NCBI GenBank assembly: GCA_030432595.1
Contig: JAUIGU010000019.1
Span: forward strand, 1 to 64,000
From: Phycisphaerae bacterium
Lineage (GTDB): Bacteria > Planctomycetota > Phycisphaerae > Phycisphaerales > Phycisphaeraceae
Length of the DNA: 64,000 nt
Reading direction: 5' to 3'
Shown in pieces: positions 1 through 9,455 of the stretch. The translations under genes and the position numbers were made by a program. The notes below the pieces were generated by a model. That model was not told the DNA's origin. It saw only the letters and a list, made by a program, of their open reading frames with translations, and did no database searches. How positions within the stretch are numbered: position 1 is the stretch's first letter; each line of letters begins with the position of its first letter.

Positions 1-1
1 G

Positions 2-2824
2 GGCGACTTCGCGGTGCGCGGCGGGATCGTGGACGTGTTCCCGGTCGGCGGGTCGGCGTTGTTGCCGGGCGGGTCGCCGACCGCGCTGTCGCCGTTCCGC
101 CTGGACTTCTTCGGCGACGAGGTCGAATCCATCCACGCAATCGACCCCGAGCAACTCGGCTCGAAGCACAAGCTCGGACGTATCTCGCTGGTCGGCGGGT
201 CGGCGGTTCAGGTGCAGAGCGACGACCGGCGGGTGAACCTCATCGACCTGCTGCCCGAGCCCGTCGTCCCGATCCTGCACGAAACCCTCGAACTCACCGA
301 GCAGGCCCGCGGGTACTACGAACGCCTGACCAACCCGGCCGGCATCACCCAGCCAAACGACGTGTTCAAGAAGCTCACGCAGCGGACCCACGTCGAGGTC
401 AACGGGTATTCAAGCGGCAGCGCCGTGGGCGAGCAGGTCGCGCTGCCGGTCGAGCCGCTGCCGACGTTCGATACGGATGCGAAGAACGCGGTGGCCGAGC
501 TGGGCGAACTCGCGGCGGACGAGGCGAACCGCGTCGTGGTGCTGTGCGGCAACGAGGGAGAACGCGATCGTTTGTCGGAGCTGATCGCGGAGTTTGCGCC
601 GGATGCGAAGGAAATGATCGAGCTCGAGTTGGGCACGATTCACCGGGGTTTTGTGCTCAATCCGCCATCCGCCATCCGCCATCCGCCATCCGCCATCACA
701 CTGGTCCCCCACCACGAACTCTTCCACCGCTACGAAACCCGCCGCCGCGTCCGCAAGGTGTTCGGGCAGACCTCGACCGGCGGGGACGCGTTCTTCGACC
801 TCGAGGTCGGCGACTACGTGGTTCACATCGACCACGGCATCGCGAAGTTCACCGGCCTCAAAACCATGCGGCCGCGCAAGGGCGAGGCGGGCACGCAGGC
901 GGGCGAATACCTCACGCTGACCTTCGCCGAGGGCGCGCTGCTGCACGTGCCGGCGACGCAGATCGACCTGGTGCAGAAGTACGTCGGCGGGTTCGAGGGT
1001 CGGCCACCGCTGTCGCACCTGGGCGGCAAGAAGTGGAAGCGGCAGAAGCAGCAGGTCGGCGAGGCGGTCAAGGACCTCGCGAAAGAGTTGTTGCAGGTGC
1101 AGGCGGCGCGCGAGACGCAGCCGGGCATCCAGTACCCGGGCGACACCGCGTGGATGAAGGAGTTCGAGGCCGAGTTCCCGTACGACGAAACGGACGACCA
1201 GCTCGCGGCGATCACCGCGGTCAAGCGTGACATGTCCGAGCCGCAGCCGATGGACCGCCTGATCTGCGGCGACGTGGGCTTTGGCAAGACGGAGGTCGCG
1301 ATCCGCGCCGCGTTCAAGGCCGCCGAGTTCGGCAAGCAGGTCGCGGTGCTCGTGCCCACCACGGTGCTGGCGGAACAGCACGAGCGCACCTTCAAAGCGC
1401 GGATGGCGGACTACCCGTTCCGCGTCGAGTCGCTCTCGCGCTTCAAGACCGGCAAGGAGGCACGCAAGGTTCTCGACGACGCCGCGGCCGGCCGGGTCGA
1501 CATCCTCATCGGCACGCACCGGCTGCTCAGCGCCGACGTCAAGTTCGCCGACCTGGGGCTGGTCGTGATCGACGAGGAGCAACGCTTCGGCGTCGAACAC
1601 AAGAACAAGCTGCTCGCGTTCCGGCTCACGGCCGACGTGCTCACGCTCACGGCCACGCCGATCCCGCGCACGTTGCACATGTCGATGGTCGGGCTGCGCG
1701 ACATCTCGTCGCTGACCACCGCGCCCGTGGACCGCCGGGCGATCGTGACGGAGGTTGTGCCGTACTCGGAGCAACGCATCCAGCAGGCGCTGATCCGCGA
1801 ATTGAACCGCGACGGGCAGGCGTTCTTTGTGCATAACCGCGTGCACAATTTGCAGACCGTCGCCGACGATCTGCAACGGCTCGTCCCGGAAGCGCGGATC
1901 GTGATTGGGCACGGGCAGATGCCGCCGCGCGAGCTTGAGAAGGTCATGCTCACCTTCATGCGGCGCGAGGCGGACGTGCTCGTGTCCACCACCATCATCG
2001 AGTCTGGCATCGACATCCCGACCGCCAACACGATGTTCATCAACCAGGCGGACCACTTCGGGCTCGCCGAACTGCACCAGCTGCGCGGCCGGGTCGGGCG
2101 CTACAAGCACCGGGCGTACTGCTACCTGCTGCTGCCGCCGGACCGGTCGGTGAGCGAAGTGGCGACCAAGCGCCTCCGCGCCATCGAGAACTACTCGATG
2201 CTCGGCGCGGGTTTCAAGATCGCGATGCGCGACCTGGAGATCCGCGGCGCGGGCAACCTGCTCGGGGCCGAGCAGAGCGGGCACATCGCGGCGGTGGGGT
2301 ACGAGCTGTACTGCGTGCTGCTGGAGCGCGAGACACGCCGGCTCAAGGGCGAGGCCATCGCGGACGTGGCGCGCACGCACTTCGAGATGCCGCCGCCCAA
2401 GGGTGGCGCGTCTCTGCCCAAGCAGTTCATCCCGTCGGACAAGCACCGCATGGACGCGTACCGCCGGCTGACGCGCGTCAACACGCTCGCCGAACTCGAC
2501 GCGGTGATCGCCGACCTCACCGACGCCTACGGCGACCCGCCGGCGCCCGCGCAGAACTTCCTGGACGTCACCGAGGTCCGCGTCGCCGCCGCCACGCACG
2601 GCATCGGCAAGGTCCAACTCGAAACGCCCGACCTGATCTTCACCTCCGCCCGCCCCGACGGCACGCTCGCGCTGCTCGAAGCCGCCCCCGGAAGATCGAG
2701 TCGGATTGATCAAAACACGGTGTACTGGCGACCACCCGCCAACTACCTCGACGACCCGGACACCTTGTTGGCGGTGTTGCGCAAGCTGCTGGTGCGCCCG
2801 CTGCGGGAAGGGAAGCGTTCGTGA
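2..2824 (+). CDS. mfd: Transcription-repair coupling factor Mfd (5' end outside window)
   Basis: SF2 DNA translocase that removes RNA polymerase stalled at lesions and recruits UvrA. The frame is open from base 2 and reads GDFAVRGGIVDVFP, an internal Mfd/UvrB-like block, so the true start lies upstream. The visible 940 residues show the RNA-polymerase-interacting region (VVHIDHGIAKF), Walker A (GDVGFGKTEVA), the DEEQ box (VIDEEQRFGV), the TATPIPRTLHMS motif, motif VI (LRGRVGRYKHRAYCY) and the C-terminal UvrA-binding-like domain. A pure heptanucleotide repeat inserts about 11 residues near visible residue 225, before PHHELFHRY. The stop overlaps the next start by 4 bp (GTGA), so the two genes are probably cotranscribed. 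Identity is very secure. Confidence 0.97.
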   Translation, partial: GDFAVRGGIVDVFPVGGSALLPGGSPTALSPFRLDFFGDEVESIHAIDPEQLGSKHKLGRISLVGGSAVQVQSDDRRVNLIDLLPEPVVPILHETLELTEQARGYYERLTNPAGITQPNDVFKKLTQRTHVEVNGYSSGSAVGEQVALPVEPLPTFDTDAKNAVAELGELAADEANRVVVLCGNEGERDRLSELIAEFAPDAKEMIELELGTIHRGFVLNPPSAIRHPPSAITLVPHHELFHRYETRRRVRKVFGQTSTGGDAFFDLEVGDYVVHIDHGIAKFTGLKTMRPRKGEAGTQAGEYLTLTFAEGALLHVPATQIDLVQKYVGGFEGRPPLSHLGGKKWKRQKQQVGEAVKDLAKELLQVQAARETQPGIQYPGDTAWMKEFEAEFPYDETDDQLAAITAVKRDMSEPQPMDRLICGDVGFGKTEVAIRAAFKAAEFGKQVAVLVPTTVLAEQHERTFKARMADYPFRVESLSRFKTGKEARKVLDDAAAGRVDILIGTHRLLSADVKFADLGLVVIDEEQRFGVEHKNKLLAFRLTADVLTLTATPIPRTLHMSMVGLRDISSLTTAPVDRRAIVTEVVPYSEQRIQQALIRELNRDGQAFFVHNRVHNLQTVADDLQRLVPEARIVIGHGQMPPRELEKVMLTFMRREADVLVSTTIIESGIDIPTANTMFINQADHFGLAELHQLRGRVGRYKHRAYCYLLLPPDRSVSEVATKRLRAIENYSMLGAGFKIAMRDLEIRGAGNLLGAEQSGHIAAVGYELYCVLLERETRRLKGEAIADVARTHFEMPPPKGGASLPKQFIPSDKHRMDAYRRLTRVNTLAELDAVIADLTDAYGDPPAPAQNFLDVTEVRVAAATHGIGKVQLETPDLIFTSARPDGTLALLEAAPGRSSRIDQNTVYWRPPANYLDDPDTLLAVLRKLLVRPLREGKRS
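661..695 (+). repeat. Pure heptanucleotide array (TCCGCCA x5) inside mfd
   Basis: Five perfect copies of TCCGCCA run through an otherwise conserved region of mfd and keep the frame, encoding two rounds of PPSAI. The unit length matches the 7-nt units of the inverted-array elements elsewhere in the window, but I found no second inverted arm nearby. Perfect copies suggest recent expansion. Confidence 0.9.
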
Positions 2825-3873
2825 GTGTTGAACGATCCGAGGGCGCTTCCGCTTCCTCCGACACAGCGGTACCGAAACGTCGGGCAACCATCCCGCGACG
2901 ATATGTCGCGATGGCGGTATTGCTGGGACTGTCGGTGACCGCGGTGACCGTTCTGGGTTGTCTGGGTCGAGCATCGTGGCGGCTCGACTTGTTGGCGCAC
3001 TTCCGGCTGCAGTACGCGGTGCTGCTGCTGCCGCCCGTGCTGCTCACCGCGTTCGGCCGGCGTTGGCGGTGGTGCGGCCTGTTCACGGCAACGCTCGTGT
3101 TGAACCTCGCGTGGCTGGCGCCGTTTTGGTGGCCGCAACCAGGTGCCGTGAGCCGGGGAACGCCGCTGCGCGTCGTTCACATGAACGTCCTCACCGCCAA
3201 CACGCGTTTCGACGATGTTCTCACATGGGTCTTCGCACAGGACGCGGACGTGGTCGTGCTTCAGGAAGTCAACGCCGCGTGGATCGAGGCGATCGACGCC
3301 TTTGACACGGACTACCGCCGGCTGGACACGCCCAGCATCCGCGAAGACAACTTCGGCATGACCGTCCTTGTGCGTGACGAACTCACCACCGGTCCGCCCA
3401 CGACTTGGCACACGCCGGGCGACGTACCCGCGATCCGCGTGGATCTCGACATCGATGGTGCCGGGCTGGCGCTGTTCAGCGTCCACACGCTCCCGCCGGT
3501 CAACCGTGTGTACGGCCCGACCAACCGCGCGCAACTCAAAGACGCCGCCGCGCGCGTCAACGCCGTCGAGGGCCCGGTGATCCTGGTCGGCGACCTCAAC
3601 GCGACGCGCTGGGCGTACGCCATGCGGAAGCTCCGCCAAGACACCGGCCTGCGCGACGCCGCGCGCGGATTCGGCTACCACGGCACCTGGCCGACGTCGC
3701 TGTGGTGGACGGGCATGATCCCGATCGACCACGTGCTGGTTGGCGAGGGGGTCGGGGTCGCCGACCACCGCGTCGGGCCGGACATGGGTTCAGACCACCG
3801 GCCGGTGGTGGTCGATCTGCGGATCGGGGTTCGTGAGGGGCAAGCAACGACCGGCGAACCACCGTATCCATGA
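2821..3873 (+). CDS. Membrane-anchored endonuclease/exonuclease/phosphatase family protein
   Basis: 350 residues. Three hydrophobic segments fill roughly residues 25-115, followed by an EEP-fold catalytic domain. Visible active-site blocks are MNVLTANT (Asn), VVVLQEVN (Glu), VGDLNATRW (Asp/Asn) and GSDHRPVV (Asp-His). This topology is typical of planctomycete and proteobacterial EEP proteins that act at the membrane; the substrate (nucleic acid, phospholipid or other phosphodiester) cannot be read from sequence. The GTG start overlaps the mfd stop in GTGA, implying translational coupling. Confidence 0.85.
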   Translation: MSVERSEGASASSDTAVPKRRATIPRRYVAMAVLLGLSVTAVTVLGCLGRASWRLDLLAHFRLQYAVLLLPPVLLTAFGRRWRWCGLFTATLVLNLAWLAPFWWPQPGAVSRGTPLRVVHMNVLTANTRFDDVLTWVFAQDADVVVLQEVNAAWIEAIDAFDTDYRRLDTPSIREDNFGMTVLVRDELTTGPPTTWHTPGDVPAIRVDLDIDGAGLALFSVHTLPPVNRVYGPTNRAQLKDAAARVNAVEGPVILVGDLNATRWAYAMRKLRQDTGLRDAARGFGYHGTWPTSLWWTGMIPIDHVLVGEGVGVADHRVGPDMGSDHRPVVVDLRIGVREGQATTGEPPYP

Positions 3874-3919
3874 AGTAGCCCGCTTCGTAGAGCACTTGGG
3901 GGCTCGGTTGCGGGCGGTA

Positions 3920-4018
3920 CGCGCAGGCAAGGCTGCCTGCGGCTGTAGAGAATCGCACGTGTGTTGCCCCATCAAGTCGAGTCGTTCGGCTTCAGCCGCA
4001 GGCAGCCTTGCCTGCGCG
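3920..4018. repeat. REP family A, inverted pair upstream of RAYT1
   Basis: Two copies of an imperfect palindrome built on GCAGGCAAGGCTGCCTGC face each other (3920-3945 and 3993-4018), a REPIN-like arrangement directly before the first RAYT gene. A third copy follows the gene at 4543-4566 and a diverged one lies at 16350-16375. Confidence 0.85.
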
Positions 4019-4037
4019 TCTTGCGTACGCTGCGAGC

Positions 4038-4529
4038 ATGCCGGTCTGCCTCTTCACCTTCCACGCCCACGGCTCGTGGATGCCCGACCACACGCGAGGG
4101 TATGTCCAGCGCAAGAAGGGCGTGTTGCCACCGGACCCCGCCATGGCGGAGAACTATCGACGCCGGGCGCGTACTTCTGACGTCCGGTTCGACGATGAGA
4201 CACGCCCCTTGCTGATCGCTCTGGTGCGCGAAGCGTGCGAACACCAACAGCTCCGTCTGCACGGCGTCGCGACCGACCCGACTCATCTTCATCTGGTCGT
4301 CAGTTGGAAAGAAACGACGCAGGCCAAAAGCGTCCGAGCCAACCTTAAGCAATCCCTCACGCGTCGGCTGAACGAGCGGGTCGGGTCACGTGTCTGGTTC
4401 AGCCGGGGCGGGCACAGCCGAAAAGTCGAAGACGCGGAACACCTCCAGCACCTCCTTGAGACCTACCTGCCGGGGCATGTGGGGCCGAACTGGATTGCGG
4501 GGAAGGAAGAGGGCGACGGGGCGGGGTGA
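4038..4529 (+). CDS. RAYT1: REP-associated tyrosine transposase (Y1_Tnp, IS200-like)
   Basis: 163 residues. It has the Y1-transposase/RAYT layout: an N-terminal TFHAHGSWMPDHTRGYVQ block, the HUH-like metal motif as THLHLVVSW near residue 85, and a C-terminal segment ending LETYLPGHVGPNW. RAYT proteins are single-copy domesticated relatives of IS200/IS605 TnpA that act on REP palindromes. I chose the ATG at 4038 over an upstream TTG because the protein begins MPVCLFTFHAHG, matching RAYT3, and because TACGCT ends 6 nt before it. Flanked on both sides by REP family A. Confidence 0.88.
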   Translation: MPVCLFTFHAHGSWMPDHTRGYVQRKKGVLPPDPAMAENYRRRARTSDVRFDDETRPLLIALVREACEHQQLRLHGVATDPTHLHLVVSWKETTQAKSVRANLKQSLTRRLNERVGSRVWFSRGGHSRKVEDAEHLQHLLETYLPGHVGPNWIAGKEEGDGAG

Positions 4530-4542
4530 AGGATGCGCGAGA

Positions 4543-4566
4543 CGCGCAGGCAGGCTGCCTGCGGCT
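4543..4566. repeat. REP family A, single copy downstream of RAYT1
   Basis: GCGCAGGCAGGCTGCCTGCGGC, the same palindromic family as the pair upstream of RAYT1. Together they bracket the gene. Confidence 0.8.
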
Positions 4567-4581
4567 GCGGGGCACACGCAT

Positions 4582-4618
4582 AAAAAAACCGGGCCCGAGG
4601 AGGATTTCGGGGCCCGGT
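4582..4618 (-). terminator. Rho-independent terminator of the sigma factor gene
   Basis: Read on the minus strand, a 9-bp GC stem (ACCGGGCCC paired with GGGCCCGGT, 13-nt loop) is followed by a run of seven T. It lies 80-115 nt beyond the stop of the sigma factor gene. Confidence 0.8.
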
Positions 4619-4697
4619 CGGAGGATGAGAAGAGACACCTGTAATACGCCGTTGCGGCGGCCGGGTTCGGCCCGGGTCTCGGTTTTTCAACTTTTTT

Positions 4698-5702
4698 TTA
4701 CCGCAGCACGTCTTCTTCCATCGTGCTGCGGATCTTTTCCAGGGCCTTGTTCTGGATCTGACGGACGCGTTCCTTCGTGACACCGATCACCCGGCCGACC
4801 TGTTCGAGGGTCATGGGCTTGGGCTGGCCCTTGCTGTCGAGCTTGGCCGAGTCGCCGACGGCGAAACGCTGTTCAATGACGCCTTTTTCCATGTCGGAGA
4901 GGTCCGCCTTGTTGCCGGCGATGATGCGCTTGAGTTCGTCCACGAGGTCCTGCTCGTGCTGGTCGTTCTTTTCTTCCTGCCAGTTAGACTTTTCGTACTT
5001 GGGGTCGAAGTCCGTGGGGAAGATCGACTTGTACTTGCTGTGCTTGATCCCCTGGCGGGAGAAGGCCTTGAGGATCGCCCGGCAGGCGTAGGTCGAGAAC
5101 TTGAACCCGCGGGTGATGTCGAACTTATCGACCGAGCGGAGCAGGGCCATGTTCCCTTCGGAGATCATCTCGCCGAAGTCGTTGTCAAAGCCGCGGACGC
5201 GCTTGGCCATCGCGAGTACCAAGGCCAGGTTGAGCCCGGCGATCTGCTCGCGGTAGCCCTTGGCCTTGTGGTGCCAGTCGAGCATTTCGCGGATGACGGC
5301 CGGGTCCGGGTCGGCTTCATGCACGATCGTCTCGCGCAGCGTCGCCACGCGGAACCGGCAGTAGTTGTACTGGGCAAAAATCACCCGCTCCTCGGCGGCG
5401 GTCAGCGTCTTCGTCGCCGACTTGCCCAGCTTCGGCTCGTCCGCCCAGCTCATCGCGGGGTGGTACCAGCTCGTGTCCGGCTGGGCGATGGGGTCGGGCT
5501 CGTCGAAGATCTGCCGCTCGGCCTCGTCGGTCGCGAGGTCGAACAGCGGGTGGTCCATGTAGTCGTATTCGTCCGCGAGGATCGCCTCCAGCAGCGTGCG
5601 GTCCGCCTCGGACAGCGCGGCCTGGCGCGGCGATCGGCTACCCACGCCACGCAAACGGGCGGCCTGGGCCAGCGGAGAATCAGGGGCATAAAGGGAGGTC
5701 AT
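4698..5702 (-). CDS. Sigma-70 family RNA polymerase sigma factor
   Basis: 334 residues. Region 2 is clear around residues 150-205 (NLALVLAMAKRV, SEGNMALLRSVDKFD, GFKFSTYACRAI), and region 4 near 285-325 (TLEQVGRVIGVTKERVRQ, QNKALEKIRS). There is no RpoD-type region 1.1, and the linker between regions 2 and 4 is short, acidic and Lys/Glu-rich, so this looks like an alternative or planctomycete-specific group 2/3 factor rather than the main RpoD. No anti-sigma factor is adjacent. It is monocistronic with its own terminator and diverges from sodA. Confidence 0.93.
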   Translation of the reverse strand: MTSLYAPDSPLAQAARLRGVGSRSPRQAALSEADRTLLEAILADEYDYMDHPLFDLATDEAERQIFDEPDPIAQPDTSWYHPAMSWADEPKLGKSATKTLTAAEERVIFAQYNYCRFRVATLRETIVHEADPDPAVIREMLDWHHKAKGYREQIAGLNLALVLAMAKRVRGFDNDFGEMISEGNMALLRSVDKFDITRGFKFSTYACRAILKAFSRQGIKHSKYKSIFPTDFDPKYEKSNWQEEKNDQHEQDLVDELKRIIAGNKADLSDMEKGVIEQRFAVGDSAKLDSKGQPKPMTLEQVGRVIGVTKERVRQIQNKALEKIRSTMEEDVLR

Positions 5703-6095
5703 ATCGAGGGGTTCCTGTAAACCGTGGGGTCAGCCAGACGCCGTCGGGGGACGGACGCAAATCAACCCTCACACGGAACAAAGTCTGCCCGGCTTGACAG
5801 AACTACGCCGTAGCCGGGTGGTTTGTTCCCCTATCCCGGACAGTCTCCCAGATTACCCTCGGCCGAATCAAGACCAAATCGCTGAATGAACGGCATTTCA
5901 TGCAGATTTTTGGTTTTTGTCCGCTGCGCGATAGCACGGAAAATCAATAAATGACAACGGTTTAGACCACATTCAGCTGGTTCCGTCGTCACTCGGGGCC
6001 GATTCTTCCCCCCACCCCCGACACGGTCGGGCGGCTCGGCTAAGCTCTACCGTTCATCAGGGACCCCGCTTCAAACACACCGCAAGGACACCACC
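5703..6095. promoter_or_regulatory. Divergent promoter region between sigma factor and sodA
   Basis: 393 bp without a gene, with AT-richer stretches (5870-5960) unusual for this genome. A TACCGT hexamer at 6047-6052 fits a -10 element for sodA with a leader of about 40 nt. A TTGACA at 5793 has no matching -10. No riboswitch-like structure or tRNA was recognised. Confidence 0.45.
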
Positions 6096-6728
<633 letters not shown>

Positions 6729-6763
6729 GTCGTCCCGCGCCATCGCGATTGGATCAAAACTAT

Positions 6764-6796
6764 AAGAAGCCCACGTTCATTGAACGTGGGCTTCTT
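6764..6796. terminator. Bidirectional hairpin terminator after sodA
   Basis: Perfect 15-bp inverted repeat (AAGAAGCCCACGTTC / GAACGTGGGCTTCTT) with a 3-nt loop; T-rich sequence follows on the plus strand. It separates convergent sodA and the PilZ genes. A relative at 15665-15691 shares the AAGAAGCCCACG arm, so the sequence may also be a dispersed palindromic repeat. Confidence 0.75.
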
Positions 6797-6822
6797 TCTC
6801 GTTTGTTTGTGTTTTCGTGAGT

Positions 6823-7260
6823 TCACGCCGCGCGCAGGTGCGCATCAAGGTTCAGAGGTCGGTCGAACTTCACGCCCAGCTCGTAGACCACCGCGCCCTC
6901 GAAGCCGACCATCCCGACGCGGCGGGACCACGCGACGGTGCCGGGCATGATCGCTCCGAACCCGCCGTCGCCCTCCAAAGCGAGCACCACGTGCGTGCCG
7001 TCGTCGAGCGGCGTGCCGTGCAGCAGCGCGATGCCGCCGGGGCTGATGTTCCGCGTGCCGACCAGGAACACCTGGCCGTCGTCGAGGTCCTTGCCGACGC
7101 GCATGATGCAATGCACGCGGCGGTCGGTGCGGTCGTTCTCCCGGCTGGGCTGGTCCGACGTCCCGACGCGCCGGGGCAGCAGCGCCGCCTCGTGGTCGAT
7201 GCGCTGCAGCGCTGCGTGCCAGTCGTCTTCGGTGAGGATGCCCAGGGGGGTCGATGGCAT
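6823..7260 (-). CDS. PilZ-domain protein
   Basis: 145 residues from the ATG at 7260. A short N-terminal helix region (EDDWHAALQRIDHE) precedes a PilZ-like beta-barrel with RNISPGGIALLHGT and a C-terminal YELGVKFDRPLNL strand. PilZ domains usually bind cyclic di-GMP through RxxxR plus D/NxSxxG. Here the second motif reads NISPGG; the Arg motif upstream (RRVHC) is only approximate. Lies just downstream of a paralogue in the same orientation, probably one operon. Confidence 0.75.
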   Translation of the reverse strand: MPSTPLGILTEDDWHAALQRIDHEAALLPRRVGTSDQPSRENDRTDRRVHCIMRVGKDLDDGQVFLVGTRNISPGGIALLHGTPLDDGTHVVLALEGDGGFGAIMPGTVAWSRRVGMVGFEGAVVYELGVKFDRPLNLDAHLRAA

Positions 7261-7328
7261 GGCCGGGGGTTTCCGTGGCGTGATGGGGTCTGAAGGCTGA
7301 TTCGTTCCGGGGGAAACGGGCCGCGCGG

Positions 7329-7937
7329 TCAGGCGGCGTTGACGAACGGCGAGAGGTCCACCGGCTGATCGAACTGCACGCCGACCTCGAAGTCGATGGG
7401 GTCTTCGCCGCCGCGGTCGATCGCCCGGCACCACGCGACGCGGCCGGCCAGGACGATCCCCGGGCCTTGCGCCGGCTGCAGCGCGACGGTGCAGCGCACG
7501 CCCGACCGCAGCTCGCAGCTGTGGACGAACCCGATGCCGCCGCCGCCGATGTTGCGCGTCCGCACGGTGTAGACGCCGTGGTCGTCTTCGGGCTGGTCGG
7601 GGCTGCCCAGGCGGATCATGCAGCGGAAGTCGCCGGCCACGCGTTCGTGTTCGCGCTCGCCAGTGGCGTCGGACGCGCCGCCGGCAAAGCCGCCTGCTTC
7701 CCCCTGCTCGATGCGCTTGAGCATCGCGAGCCACTGCTGGTCCGACACCCACAGCCGCAGCGTGTCGGGTCGGCCCAGGCCGCCGGCGGGGCTGGCGTCG
7801 AAGTCGAAGTCGCGGTCGTCGGTGATGCGCAGCACGGGGCTCCCTTCCACGGCCGCGCCGATGCGACAGGGCCACGGAGGGTGGGTCGGCGTAATCACCC
7901 CGCCGCTGTAACGCCCGCCGGACCTTGCCGGCATCAA
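7329..7937 (-). CDS. PilZ-domain protein, paralogue of the downstream gene
   Basis: Up to 202 residues; the start is uncertain (a GTG around 7833, giving VLRITDDRDF, is plausible). It repeats the architecture of its neighbour: SDQQWLAMLKRIEQ helix, then RNIGGGGIGFVHS and FEVGVQFDQPVDLSPF. The PilZ D/NxSxxG motif is altered (NIGGGG), so nucleotide binding is doubtful. A tandem duplication with the next gene is the simplest reading. Confidence 0.7.
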   Translation of the reverse strand: MMPARSGGRYSGGVITPTHPPWPCRIGAAVEGSPVLRITDDRDFDFDASPAGGLGRPDTLRLWVSDQQWLAMLKRIEQGEAGGFAGGASDATGEREHERVAGDFRCMIRLGSPDQPEDDHGVYTVRTRNIGGGGIGFVHSCELRSGVRCTVALQPAQGPGIVLAGRVAWCRAIDRGGEDPIDFEVGVQFDQPVDLSPFVNAA

Positions 7938-8063
7938 GCCGGAATCTCGCGCGGTCTGTGCCGGTTGGGCGGGGTGGCCGGGCCCACACGCGACGCAAAT
8001 GTGAAGATCGCGCGGTCCCGCTTCGCTGTCCCGCGGCCCGGGCGGGCGTTATCGTGGCGAGGC

Positions 8064-9455
8064 ATGTCCGCGCCGCCCCCGCCCGAACCCAGCGACTCGC
8101 CCTCCGACGCCCCGGCCGACAACGCGGCCGACTCCGGCGAAACGCCCGACGCGCAGGACGCGCGGCCGACCCGGGACTACAGCCCCACCGGCAAACCCAA
8201 GACCCCGCTGTGGCGCGTCCGCTGGTTCCAGGTCACGCTGGGCGTTTTGCTGCTGCTGGCCGTCGCGTCGTACGTCGTGCCGGCCATCTTCCGGCTGGTC
8301 TACGCGACGCGGTCGGTGCTCACGCCCGTGCTCGTGGGCATCGCGCTGGCATACGTGCTCAACCCCGTGGTGACGTGGCTGCACGCGCGCTGGCGCATCC
8401 CGCGCCCGGTCACCGCGGCGACGATGCTGGGCTCGGCGCTGATTTCGGGCGCGGTGTTCGTGCTGGTGGTCGTGCCGCTGGTCCTGTTCCAGGCGTTGGA
8501 GTTGGTGCAACGCCTGCCCGGCGCGATCCGGGAGCTTTCTGCGCGCGACGATTTGCCGGTGGCGGTGCAGCCTTTCGTGAAGTGGCTCGCCGCGACGCTC
8601 ACCGAGATCGATGCGGCGGCCAAGGAGTTCTTCGACGGCACGCTCCGCCAGGCCGAGCAGGTCACACAGACCGGCACGGCCACCGCCGACGGCGCGGAGG
8701 ACGCCGCCGCGCCCGGCGTGTTCGACGGCATGATCGACTCGATCCGCGAGGTCGACTGGAAGGCCGTCGCCGAGATGTTCTCCACCGCGCTGGACCTGGG
8801 CGCCGGCACCGTCAGCTCCGTGTTCGGCACGATCGGTTATTTGTCGGTCGCGGTGGTGATCGTGTCGTTCGTGTTCTTCTTCACCGTCTGGAAGTTCCGC
8901 GACTTCGTGCTGTGGTTCGACCCGTACGTCCCGGCCAGCAAGAAAGAACGCGCCTACGCGATCCTGCACCGCATGGACGCCTCGGTGTCCGCGTTCATCC
9001 GCGGCCGGCTGATCCAGGCGACCATCATGGCCGTCGTGCTGACCATCGGGCTGCTGTTCACCGACGCCCGGCCGTACGCGCTGCTGCTGGGCGTGGCCGG
9101 CGGCATCCTCGGGCTCGTGCCGTACGTCGGGCTGGTCGTCTGGCCCGCCGCGGTGCTGGTCGCGGTGATCGTGAACCTGCAGAACGGCGAGTCGGTGTCG
9201 CTGGTCTGGGCGGTGATCGCGCCGTCGGTGGTGTTCTTTATCGCCCAGTCGCTGGACGCCTACGTCGTCGAGCCGGTCGTGCAGGGCAAGGCGACGAACC
9301 TCGACGCGCTCACCGTGCTGCTGGTGGTGCTGCTGGGCGGCTCGCTGGCCGGGCTGTTGGGTTTGCTGATCGCGATCCCCGCGGCGGCGTGTTTGAAGAT
9401 CCTCTGGGCCGAGGCGATCGCGCCGGAGTTGAAAGAAATCGCACGCCAAGCCTGA
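8064..9455 (+). CDS. AI-2E / PerM family transporter (UPF0118)
   Basis: 463 residues from the ATG at 8064. An acidic, Pro-rich cytoplasmic N-terminus (about 55 residues) precedes roughly eight hydrophobic helices. The family hallmarks are a large soluble insert (about residues 165-245) and the C-terminal block LFIAIPAAACLKILW-like (here LIAIPAAACLKILW). Family members have been linked to autoinducer-2 export or Na+/H+ antiport; the substrate here is not determinable. TATCGT lies 8 nt before the start. The stop codon directly abuts the left arm of the four-helix-bundle cassette. Confidence 0.85.
   Translation: MSAPPPPEPSDSPSDAPADNAADSGETPDAQDARPTRDYSPTGKPKTPLWRVRWFQVTLGVLLLLAVASYVVPAIFRLVYATRSVLTPVLVGIALAYVLNPVVTWLHARWRIPRPVTAATMLGSALISGAVFVLVVVPLVLFQALELVQRLPGAIRELSARDDLPVAVQPFVKWLAATLTEIDAAAKEFFDGTLRQAEQVTQTGTATADGAEDAAAPGVFDGMIDSIREVDWKAVAEMFSTALDLGAGTVSSVFGTIGYLSVAVVIVSFVFFFTVWKFRDFVLWFDPYVPASKKERAYAILHRMDASVSAFIRGRLIQATIMAVVLTIGLLFTDARPYALLLGVAGGILGLVPYVGLVVWPAAVLVAVIVNLQNGESVSLVWAVIAPSVVFFIAQSLDAYVVEPVVQGKATNLDALTVLLVVLLGGSLAGLLGLLIAIPAAACLKILWAEAIAPELKEIARQA

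Noticed and set aside
410-2974. 854-aa open frame antisense to mfd
   Set aside because: Arg/Val/Leu-rich composition typical of a GC-rich antisense frame, no motifs, and complete overlap with a certain gene.
5793-5798. TTGACA -35 box upstream of sodA
   Set aside because: No -10-like hexamer at 16-18 nt spacing; it lies about 250 bp from the closest better -10 candidate.
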